From: Chromatiales bacterium
GTDB lineage: Bacteria; Pseudomonadota; Gammaproteobacteria; Steroidobacterales; GCA-2729495
Assembly: GCA_024234935.1 (NCBI GenBank)
Contig: JACKNI010000003.1
Coordinates: forward strand, 186,001-250,000
Length of the DNA: 64,000 bases
Direction: 5' to 3'
Below are positions 57,397 to 64,000 of this stretch, piece by piece. The notes under the pieces were generated by a model that was given only the letters and a program-made list of their open reading frames with translations, made no database searches and was not told where the DNA came from. Position numbers and translations under genes: made by a program. Position 1 is the first letter of the stretch; each line of letters starts with the position of its first letter.

Positions 57397-57426
57397 GCGC
57401 GATGCGGCTGCCGCAGGCAGACCGCG

Positions 57427-58788
57427 TCAGCTGCCGGCGATTGTCATCCGGTCGATCAGGATCGACCCGGTCAGTACGGCCCCGCGACGATCCACATCGG
57501 TACCGATACCGAGGATGCCGCGATACATGTCCTTGAGGTTACCCGCTACCGTGATCTCGGTAACCGGGTACTGGATCTGCCCGTTCTCGACCCAGAATCC
57601 GCTGGCACCGCGCGAATAATCACCCGTCACCGGATTGATGCCGCTGCCCATCAGGTCAGCGATCACCAGACCGCGATCCATCTTCGCCACCAGTTCCGCA
57701 AAGCTTTCGCCGGTAGGCTGCACGACGAGATTGTGTGCACCACCGGCATTGCCGGTCGAGGCCATGCCGAGCTTGCGGGCGTAGTAACTGCCGAGCAGGT
57801 AACCGCGCAGCACACCGGCCTCGACCAGACAGCGTTCCGCCGTCGCCACGCCTTCCTCGTCGAAGGGCGCGCTGGCGAGCGCCTTGCGCAGATGCGGCCG
57901 CTCGTCGATGTTGACGCGGCTGGCAAACACGGGGGTATCGAGCGAATCCACGAGGAACGAGGCCTTGCGATACAGCGCACCGCCGCTGATGGCACTGAGC
58001 AGCGAGCCGATCAGCCCGCGCGCCACGCGCGCAGGAAACAGCACCGGTGCCGTGCGGGTTTCGAGTTTTATGCCACCGAGCCTCGCCACCGCGCGGCGGC
58101 CAGCTTCGGCGCCCACGATCGCCGCTGCCGGCAAATCCCGGGGATCGCGCACCACCGCGTATTCGTAGTCGGTTTCCATCAGGCCATCGGCACTGGCGAC
58201 CACCGCACAGGACAGGCTGTGGTTGGATTCCGGGTAGCCACCGATGAAACCGTGGCTGTTGCCGTAGACATGCAAGCCCTCGCTGACGCTGAGCGACGCG
58301 CCCTCCGAATTGCTCACGCGCGGATCGCTGTCCAGCGCCGCCGCCTCGCAGGCAGTGGCGAGTTCAATGGCGGCATCGGGCCTGAGGTCCCAGGGATGGT
58401 AAAGATCGAGATCCGGCACCTTTGTCGGCATGCGGTCGGCATCGGCCAGCCCGGCATGTGCATCTTCCGAACCGAAGCGCGCCAGCGTGCAGGCCTTGCG
58501 CACCGACTCCTCGATCGCGGCCGGACGCAGGTCGGAAGTGCTGGTACTGCCCTTGCGGTGCCCGAACCAGACGGTGATGCCGAGGCCCTGGTCGCGCTGA
58601 TGCTGCAGGGTTTCGACCTCGCGCATGCGCACGTTCACCGAGAAGCCGGTACCGAAACTTGCACTGGCCTCGGCCTGCGAGGCACCGAGTTCACGCGCCA
58701 GGCGCAGCGCATCGCTGACTTTTTCCGCCAGCGAATCGAAGCCGCCGGTCACGCTCAGCACAGCGGGCGTCTTCCGCGGCCCGCTCAT
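57427..58788 (-). CDS. pmbA: TldE/PmbA metalloprotease partner
   Basis: A 453-residue TldE/PmbA protein, the non-catalytic partner of TldD. Together they degrade unfolded peptides and mature microcin B17 and the antitoxin CcdA in E. coli. It has VRMREVETLQHQRDQGLGITVWFG in pieces, GMASTGNAGGAHNLVVQP and GINPVTGDYSRGASGFWVENG, standard for PmbA; it lacks the HExxxH motif of TldD, as expected. It overlaps tldD by 4 bases, and a nitrilase-family gene lies before tldD, a common gammaproteobacterial order. Convergent with purC. Confidence 0.94.
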   Translation of the reverse strand: MSGPRKTPAVLSVTGGFDSLAEKVSDALRLARELGASQAEASASFGTGFSVNVRMREVETLQHQRDQGLGITVWFGHRKGSTSTSDLRPAAIEESVRKACTLARFGSEDAHAGLADADRMPTKVPDLDLYHPWDLRPDAAIELATACEAAALDSDPRVSNSEGASLSVSEGLHVYGNSHGFIGGYPESNHSLSCAVVASADGLMETDYEYAVVRDPRDLPAAAIVGAEAGRRAVARLGGIKLETRTAPVLFPARVARGLIGSLLSAISGGALYRKASFLVDSLDTPVFASRVNIDERPHLRKALASAPFDEEGVATAERCLVEAGVLRGYLLGSYYARKLGMASTGNAGGAHNLVVQPTGESFAELVAKMDRGLVIADLMGSGINPVTGDYSRGASGFWVENGQIQYPVTEITVAGNLKDMYRGILGIGTDVDRRGAVLTGSILIDRMTIAGS

Positions 58789-60245
58789 GCTTCACCCCCG
58801 GTGCCGCCAACCGTCAGGCCGTCGACACGCAGCGTGGGCTGACCCACCCCGACCGGCACCGACTGGCCCTCCTTGCCGCACACGCCCACGCCGCTGTCGA
58901 GCTTGAGGTCGTTGCCGACCATCGACACCCGGCTGAGGACGGTCGCACCGTCACCGACCAGCGTGGCGTCGCGGATCGGTACGCCCAGCTTGCCGTTCTC
59001 GATCAGATAGGCCTCGCTGGTCGAGAAGACGAACTTGCCGGAGGTGATATCCACCTGTCCGCCGCCGAAATTGCAGGCGTAGATGCCACGTTTGACCGAC
59101 TCGATGATCTCGCCGGGGTGGTGCGGGCCTGGCAGCATGTAGGTGTTGGTCATGCGCGGCATCGGCAGATGGGCAAAAGACTGACGCCGCCCGTTGCCGG
59201 TGGATTCAGTGCCCATCAGCCGCGCATTCAGCCGGTCCTGCATGTAGCCGCGCAGGCGGCCGTTCTCGATGAGTACCGTCTTGCTGGTGGGCGTGCCCTC
59301 GTCGTCGACATTGAGTGAACCGCGTCGCCCTTCCAGCGTACCGTCATCAACCACCGTGCAGAGTCCGGTGGCCACCGCTTCTCCGATGCGGCCGCTGAAG
59401 GCCGAAGTGCCCTTGCGGTTGAAGTCACCCTCCAGACCGTGACCGATGGCTTCATGCAGCAGCACACCGGGCCAGCCCGGCCCGAGCACCACTACCATCT
59501 CGCCCGCCGGCGCCGCCACGGCATCGAGATTGACTACCGCCTGACGCACCGCTTCGCGACCGAACTCCAGCACGCGCTCGTGACCCAGCTTCTCGTAACC
59601 GTGACGCCCGCCGCCGCCGGCCACGCCCTGCTCGCGACGGCCGTTGTGCTCGACAATCACGGAAATATTGAAGCGCACCAGCGGACGGACATCCGCAGCC
59701 AGTCCGCCATCACTGGCGCAGATGAAGATCACCTCATGCGCAGCGGCGAGACTCGCCACCACCTGCTTCACGCGCGGGTCGAGTGCGCGGACTTCGCGAT
59801 CCACCCGCTGCAGCAGGGCGACCTTTTCCTCATCGGCAAGGCTCGGCAGCGGGTCCACCGGCGGATACAGGCGGTGGCCGGCACGCGCCTGCCAGGCCTT
59901 GACGCGTCCCTGCTGCCCGCGGCGGACAATCGCACTCGCCGCTTCCGCAGCCTGGTTGAGCGCCGGAACCACGATCTCGTCGGAATAGGCAAAGCCGGTT
60001 TTTTCACCGGCCATCGCCCGCACGCCAACGCCCTGCTCGATGCTGTAGGCACCACCCTTGACGATGCCATCCTCGATCGACCAGGACTCCTGCCGCGCGA
60101 TCTGGAAGTAGAGATCGGCGTTGTCGACGTCGCCGCGCATGAGCAGGCCGAGCGCATGCTCCAGATCGCGGTCGGTGATGCCGGCAGCGTCCAGCAGTTC
60201 AGTGCGCGCCATCTCGAGCGCAGTCCCGTGACTCATGACATTCAT
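58785..60245 (-). CDS. tldD: TldD metalloprotease
   Basis: A 486-residue zinc protease. The catalytic HExxxH is HEAIGH at residues 264-269, followed by GLEGDFNRKGTSAFSGRIGE and the C-terminal cysteine region (MPRMTNTYMLPG, YACNFGGGQVDITSGKFVFS, in pieces). It forms a heterodimer-based chamber with the downstream PmbA/TldE and trims peptides. ATG 60245 has a GGAA-type ribosome site; an ATG three codons later is also possible. Its 3' end overlaps pmbA. Confidence 0.95.
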   Translation of the reverse strand: MNVMSHGTALEMARTELLDAAGITDRDLEHALGLLMRGDVDNADLYFQIARQESWSIEDGIVKGGAYSIEQGVGVRAMAGEKTGFAYSDEIVVPALNQAAEAASAIVRRGQQGRVKAWQARAGHRLYPPVDPLPSLADEEKVALLQRVDREVRALDPRVKQVVASLAAAHEVIFICASDGGLAADVRPLVRFNISVIVEHNGRREQGVAGGGGRHGYEKLGHERVLEFGREAVRQAVVNLDAVAAPAGEMVVVLGPGWPGVLLHEAIGHGLEGDFNRKGTSAFSGRIGEAVATGLCTVVDDGTLEGRRGSLNVDDEGTPTSKTVLIENGRLRGYMQDRLNARLMGTESTGNGRRQSFAHLPMPRMTNTYMLPGPHHPGEIIESVKRGIYACNFGGGQVDITSGKFVFSTSEAYLIENGKLGVPIRDATLVGDGATVLSRVSMVGNDLKLDSGVGVCGKEGQSVPVGVGQPTLRVDGLTVGGTGGEA

Positions 60246-60293
60246 GCAGATTCCAATTCCGTGGTTGACGGCAACCGCAGCAGTTTGCGCTGC

Positions 60294-61121
60294 TCAGCTC
60301 ACCGTCTTGATGCGCCGGTGTTCGAGTACCGGGAACTGCTGTCGCAGTCGCTTGAGGTGCGCGGGATCGATGCTTGCACTGCAGACGCCCGGACGGCCGG
60401 CACTCTGGGCAAGGATCGCGCCCCAGGGATCGACCACCATCGAACGGCCATAGGTCTGACGGCCTGCCGGGTGCGTGCCGGTCTGCGCCGCAGCAACGAC
60501 GTAGCAAAGATTCTCGATCGCGCGCGCACGCAGCAAGGGCTCCCAGTGCGCGAGCCCCGTACGATAGGTAAACGCGGCAGGTATGGCCAGGATGTCCATA
60601 CCCTGGCTTGCCATGCGGCGAAACTGCTCCGGGAAACGCAGGTCATAGCAAACGGCAACGCCCAGCTTGCCCCACGGTGTCTCCACGATCAGCGGCTTGG
60701 TGCCGGGCGTGGTGCTGCGCGACTCGCGGTAGGCTTCCTCGCTCTCCGGAACCCTGACGTCGAAGAGATGCACCTTGTCGTAACGCCCGGCACGCTTGCC
60801 CTCCGCGTCATAGACGAGCGACGCGGCATAGGGCCGTTTCGGATCATCGCTCTTCAGCGGGATCGTGCCGCCGACGATCCACATCTTCGCGCGGGCCGCC
60901 TCGGCAGCCAGGAAATCCTGCAGCGGGCCGACGTTGTTTTCCTCGGTAAGCGCAAGCCGGTCCGACTCCCGCTTGCCCATGCGCGCAAAATTCTCGGGCA
61001 ATACGGCGAGCACCGCACCTTCGGCGGCCGCCGAGCGCAACGCCCGGCGCGCCCTCGTGAGGTTGGCGGCCACGTCTTCGCCGGAGTTCATCTGGATGGC
61101 TGCTATCTTCACCGTCGTCAT
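60294..61121 (-). CDS. Nitrilase-superfamily amidase (Nit/deaminated-glutathione amidase-like)
   Basis: A 275-residue carbon-nitrogen hydrolase. The ATG at 61121 (MTTVKIAAIQMNSGED) matches the family start. The triad is Glu43 (VLPENFA), Lys116 (YDKVHLFDV) and Cys158 (AVCYDLRFPEQFR). The DLRFPEQF and IPAAFTYRTGLAHWEPLLRARAIEN blocks are typical of Nit1/Nit2-like enzymes that repair deaminated glutathione. It precedes tldD by 48 bases in the same direction and probably shares its transcript. Confidence 0.9.
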   Translation of the reverse strand: MTTVKIAAIQMNSGEDVAANLTRARRALRSAAAEGAVLAVLPENFARMGKRESDRLALTEENNVGPLQDFLAAEAARAKMWIVGGTIPLKSDDPKRPYAASLVYDAEGKRAGRYDKVHLFDVRVPESEEAYRESRSTTPGTKPLIVETPWGKLGVAVCYDLRFPEQFRRMASQGMDILAIPAAFTYRTGLAHWEPLLRARAIENLCYVVAAAQTGTHPAGRQTYGRSMVVDPWGAILAQSAGRPGVCSASIDPAHLKRLRQQFPVLEHRRIKTVS

Positions 61122-61253
61122 GCCTGTATTCCCGGGTCGATCTTGGCATGAGTTTAAACCGCCCGCCGCCTGCTTGCCTGCCAAACTGCGCGGATGAGTG
61201 GACTACAATCGAAGCGGCCGGGTCGAAGCCCTCACTCAGGACACGCACTCACC

Positions 61254-62306
61254 ATGAATCAGCCATCCCCCCTGCTCAACCGCCGCCAGCTGATCGCCGG
61301 CACCACGCTCACGGCTGCTGCAATCGCACTCAGCGCCTGCAGCGGCAAGAACAAGGCCGTCGTGCGTCCGCCGGGCGTGCCGGTCGGACCCTTTGGCGCG
61401 AAATCCACCGCCGAGGAGGTCACGGCAGGCATTGATCTCAGCGGCAAGACCGCCCTGATCACCGGGGCCAACTCGGGCCTCGGCTACGAAACCATGCGCG
61501 TGCTGGCCCTGCGCGGCGCCCACGTGCTGTGCGCCGCACGCACCCTGGAAAAAGCCGAGGAAGCCTGCGCCGGCATCCAGGGCCGCACCACGCCGGTGGT
61601 CATCGAGCTGACCGATTTCCCGTCGATCGTCGCCGGCACCGATGCGGTGCGGGCCATGGGCATGCCGATCGACATGCTGATCCTCAACGCCGGCATCATG
61701 GCGCTGCCTGAACTCGAGCAGGTCTACGGACTCGAAAAGCAGTTCGTCACCAATCACCTCGGCCACTTCATCGTCGGCAACCGGCTGCTGCCCCAGGTAC
61801 GGGCTGCAGCGCAGGGTCGCGTCGTGGTCCTCAGCAGCAGCGGCTACCAGTGGGCACCGGAATCGGGCATCGAGTTCGACAACCTGTCCGGCGAACGCGG
61901 CTACGAGCCGAACAAGATGTACGGGCAATCGAAGCTCGCCAATCACCTGTACGTGCGCGAGCTGGCCAGGAAACTTGCCGGCACCACGACCACGGCAAAT
62001 TCGGTACACCCCGGCGTGATCATGACCAACCTCGGCCGCAGCTTCCCGGAATGGAAGCAGACGGCCGCGCGGCTGATCGGCTGGACTTTCATGAAGAGCA
62101 TCGAGGCCGGCACTGCCACGACCTGTTACGTCGCAACCGCACCGGCGCTTGCCACCGTCAGCGGCTACTACTTTGCCGACTGCAATCCGGAATCACCGGG
62201 CGGCAACATGGAAAACGACGCGCTGGCCGCGAAGCTGTGGGCGGTATCGGAGGAGCTGACGCGGCCGTATCTGCTGGCCTCTGTCCCGGCCAGCGAAACC
62301 ATATAG
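61254..62306 (+). CDS. Short-chain dehydrogenase with a Tat-type lipoprotein signal
   Basis: A 350-residue SDR of the retinol-dehydrogenase-like group, start ATG 61254. The N-terminus is unusual: NRRQLIAGTT with the twin arginine at 10-11, a hydrophobic stretch and a lipobox LSAC with Cys29, suggesting Tat export and lipid attachment. The enzyme core is intact: NAD(P) loop TGANSGLG (70-77), NAG at 145-147, catalytic Ser near 194-196 and YGQSK with Tyr223 and Lys227. Export of a pre-folded, cofactor-loaded enzyme would explain the Tat signal. It stands alone, divergent from the nit gene. Substrate unknown. Confidence 0.83.
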   Translation: MNQPSPLLNRRQLIAGTTLTAAAIALSACSGKNKAVVRPPGVPVGPFGAKSTAEEVTAGIDLSGKTALITGANSGLGYETMRVLALRGAHVLCAARTLEKAEEACAGIQGRTTPVVIELTDFPSIVAGTDAVRAMGMPIDMLILNAGIMALPELEQVYGLEKQFVTNHLGHFIVGNRLLPQVRAAAQGRVVVLSSSGYQWAPESGIEFDNLSGERGYEPNKMYGQSKLANHLYVRELARKLAGTTTTANSVHPGVIMTNLGRSFPEWKQTAARLIGWTFMKSIEAGTATTCYVATAPALATVSGYYFADCNPESPGGNMENDALAAKLWAVSEELTRPYLLASVPASETI

Positions 62307-62346
62307 GCGGTTTCACGCGGGCCCCCGACTGAAACAGCGGCGCTGG

Positions 62347-62766
62347 TCAGTCCACCTTGTTCTGGGTCAGGAACATGGCCTTGTCGAGCGCGGCGAAGAA
62401 ATCCTGGTAGGTGCGGGGATCGGTAACGTTCTCCTCGCCGATACGGGCGTTGGTGCGAACGGAAACCTGTTTCGACCCCTTGTCCTGGACCGTTACCGTC
62501 ATCCGCATGGTGTACTTGGTCAGGCGGGTGGCGGTGACCGTGCCCAGATCGACATCGGCATTGTCGATCACGAAACCAAGATCCTGAAGAGTGGCGATGA
62601 CCGACCGCATGGTCATCGCCTTGTCGAGCGTGTCATAGACGCGGGTCTGGATTTCGCGGGCTTCAAGCTGGCTGCCGGAACCGGTTACATCGGGTGGTGC
62701 CGGCGTTACACAAGCGGCCAGGAACGCCGTAAGCAGTACGAGCAGCGGCGCGTGATTCATTCTCAT
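62347..62766 (-). CDS. Small lipoprotein of unknown function, paralogue of its neighbour
   Basis: A 139-residue lipoprotein with a signal sequence ending TAFLAAC. The mature part has no family I can name; it contains SVIATLQDLGFVIDNADVDLG, a regular helix-strand pattern, and ends TYQDFFAALDKAMFLTQNKVD in pieces. The same ending (TYQDIFDKLSQSIFLQVNKL) and the LQDL/LQDM-GF/Y-x-ID/LD pattern occur in the upstream gene, so the two are diverged paralogues. It overlaps that gene by 4 bases (ATGA). It is probably anchored to the inner or outer membrane. Confidence 0.72.
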   Translation of the reverse strand: MRMNHAPLLVLLTAFLAACVTPAPPDVTGSGSQLEAREIQTRVYDTLDKAMTMRSVIATLQDLGFVIDNADVDLGTVTATRLTKYTMRMTVTVQDKGSKQVSVRTNARIGEENVTDPRTYQDFFAALDKAMFLTQNKVD

Positions 62767-63359
62767 AGCTTGTTGACCTGCAGGAAGATGGACTGGGACA
62801 GCTTGTCAAAAATATCCTGGTAGGTTTTCGCGTCGACAACCGGCTCTGTCAACGTGACCTGCTGCATCTTGTTGAAAACAACACGCTGAATAGTGACCCG
62901 CGCGACGAATTCACCCTTCCTGGCCAGGCTGGGCAGCACGACCAGCGTGACCGTGATCTTCTGCTTGTCACTGGCGTTAGCTGAGTAGTTACAGGAGGTC
63001 CCCCCCGCTGCACAGAGAACATCCAGCATGAACAGGCCGGTCTTTTCAGATTTCGAGTCAGCATCCGATACTTTTGATGCGCTGAGTACACCCAGAGGCT
63101 TCTCGACGTCATCAAGGTTGTATTCCATATCCTGCAGTACCGCTACGGCAGCGGCCAGAATGATGGTCTCCGAGGGTACGGCAAAGCTGTGGCTTTGCAT
63201 GGTACGGATATCGATGGTGGTTTCCGGCAAGCGCAAAGCAGCCTCGGGAATCTTTGGCGTTGCGGCGCAGCCCGCCAAGGCGAGGATCGCAATTCCCGCC
63301 GATGCGAGGGCCGCACACCGCGCACGGCACCGGTCCATCAGATCGATGCGGTTCGACAC
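62763..63359 (-). CDS. Lipoprotein of unknown function, larger paralogue
   Basis: A 198-residue lipoprotein from a GTG at 63359, which has GAGG upstream; an ATG at 63338 would shorten it by seven residues. The lipobox is LALAGC. The mature domain starts PETTIDIRTMQSHSFAV and has VAVLQDMEYNLDDVEKPLG and KITVTLVVLP, with a cysteine pair (LCAAGGTSC) that the shorter paralogue lacks. It is in the middle of a three-lipoprotein minus-strand operon. Confidence 0.75.
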   Translation of the reverse strand: MSNRIDLMDRCRARCAALASAGIAILALAGCAATPKIPEAALRLPETTIDIRTMQSHSFAVPSETIILAAAVAVLQDMEYNLDDVEKPLGVLSASKVSDADSKSEKTGLFMLDVLCAAGGTSCNYSANASDKQKITVTLVVLPSLARKGEFVARVTIQRVVFNKMQQVTLTEPVVDAKTYQDIFDKLSQSIFLQVNKL

Positions 63360-63370
63360 CGCCCGCAGCC

Positions 63371-63805
63371 TCAGAAGCTGGACTGACGATAGGAGAAGTC
63401 GCGAACCTGCTTGTTATCGTCAAACTTGATGATCACAGTCAGGGTCTTTTGCGATGAGGCCGCTGCGCCGGCGCTGCGGCTGGCCCCGCCGAGGCCGCCA
63501 CCGGAACCGCCGAAAATCAGCCCAACGACAGCGCCGCTGCTCTTCGAATACGCGACCTCGGTAGAAATCTTGTCGTAAATCCAGGTCTCCTGCCGATTCT
63601 CGTCGGTGGTCACGATGTTGGGCGAACCGAGCACCTCGGCAACCTCGGCTGCCGACATACCCATCTTGATTTCCTTCTGGACCGTGCCGACGGTGAGCCT
63701 GGTGCCCTCGTCGTTGCGCACCTCATCCAAGTGTTTGCTGGCTGTACAGCCCGCAAATACAGTCAAAGCGGCGATCAGCAAACCAGACCGGAGCATCGGA
63801 TTCAT
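63371..63805 (-). CDS. BamE/SmpA-fold-like small lipoprotein with a glycine-rich segment
   Basis: A 144-residue lipoprotein, start ATG 63805 with GAGGAA 8 bases upstream; the lipobox is VFAGC. Residues 45-75 hold KMGMSAAEVAEVLGSPNIVTTDENRQETWIYDK in pieces, the helix-turn-strand of the SmpA/OmlA (BamE-like) fold. A glycine-rich stretch (GLIFGGSGGGLGGASRSAG) interrupts the strand region, perhaps a flexible loop. The C-terminal LTVIIKFDDNKQVRDFSY is the last strand. It is not BamE itself by length and context. First gene of the three-lipoprotein operon. Confidence 0.75.
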   Translation of the reverse strand: MNPMLRSGLLIAALTVFAGCTASKHLDEVRNDEGTRLTVGTVQKEIKMGMSAAEVAEVLGSPNIVTTDENRQETWIYDKISTEVAYSKSSGAVVGLIFGGSGGGLGGASRSAGAAASSQKTLTVIIKFDDNKQVRDFSYRQSSF

Positions 63806-64000
63806 GGCGGGTTCCTCGACTGATATTGAGTAAACGGGAACAACAGGTAGCCTTGATGGTACACCAATGATGCTGCGACGCGAACATCGCAGCGGGCAGA
63901 AAAATGAGCGGCCATACAGGGCACTGCATACCATGTACAACCAATCCGTCCCTGTCCCGACCAGCGAGAGTACAAGTGAATACACCCTCTTCCGCAGCCA

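Noticed and set aside
57397..57426. Terminator between purC and pmbA
   Set aside because: CTGCCGCAGGCAG makes only a five-pair stem with a three-base loop and no T-run.
59439..61151. 570-codon open frame on the plus strand
   Set aside because: Antisense to tldD and the nitrilase-family gene; both real genes have catalytic motifs and this frame has none.
1..64000. tRNA, rRNA, CRISPR array, prophage or intact insertion sequence
   Set aside because: No cloverleaf, ribosomal sequence, regularly spaced repeat array, integrase or transposase frame could be supported in any gap or frame.

Overview
The window is GC-rich, densely packed chromosomal DNA, most probably from a gammaproteobacterium. Supporting this are a Crp/Vfr-type regulator with a perfect TGTGA-N6-TCACA site upstream, a nit-tldD-pmbA run, Pseudomonas-like REP palindromes, and an outer-membrane/LPS gene set (Wzi, a YejM-like sulfatase-fold protein, BamE-like and other lipoproteins). 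I saw no rRNA, tRNA, CRISPR array, prophage or intact insertion sequence.

Layout. 1-1505: the end of an AraC-type regulator and a CPA1 Na+/H+ antiporter. 1592-9755: two divergent molybdenum hydroxylase operons, a CoxM-S-G-L-like set on minus and an FAD/2Fe-2S/Mo set on plus, separated by a short promoter region with a small palindrome. 9896-13527: a secreted trypsin-like protease, a lipoprotein flavocytochrome and a DUF2231 membrane protein. 13502-16040: modABC molybdate uptake. 16135-30000: a surface-glycan region with a YejM-like protein, three glycosyltransferase-type genes, a complete pseudaminic acid pathway (pseB, pseC, pseF, a pseG-acetyltransferase fusion, pseI) and an acetamidino module (PseA-like amidotransferase, HisH-like, HisF-like), plus an unassigned 363-residue protein that may be the sugar transferase. 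30138-38688: Wzi-like porin, a REP palindrome, an MMPL/RND transporter, a YCF48 lipoprotein, a DUF1302 protein and a DUF1329 protein, closed by a strong terminator. 38754-44465: a methyltransferase, then a bis-MGD oxidoreductase operon (catalytic, four-cluster ferredoxin and NrfD subunits, FdhD).

44740-53240 is a tight eight-gene plus-strand operon: two ketopantoate-reductase homologues, an M24 pita-bread protein, a luciferase-like flavin enzyme, a fumarylacetoacetate-hydrolase-family protein, an M20 hydrolase, a cyclase/formamidase-family hydrolase and a homocitrate/isopropylmalate-synthase homologue. It looks like a catabolic pathway of unknown substrate, divergent from the molybdenum oxidoreductase, and is the best candidate here for an undescribed system. 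53241-54158 is a small scar: two copies of a 24-bp direct repeat bracket an orphan antitoxin and an internally deleted toxin remnant, and the second repeat runs into the CRP site upstream of the crp-like gene. 54159-64000 is mostly housekeeping: crp-like, a second REP, rpe, djlA-like, purC, pmbA/tldE, tldD, a nitrilase-family amidase, a Tat-lipoprotein SDR and three small lipoproteins.

Molybdenum is a recurring theme: two molybdenum hydroxylases, molybdate uptake, a bis-MGD enzyme and its FdhD sulfurtransferase lie within about 45 kb. Coordinates include stop codons; start choices are argued from reading frame, ribosome-binding sites and family N-termini. All family assignments are by eye, without database searches.
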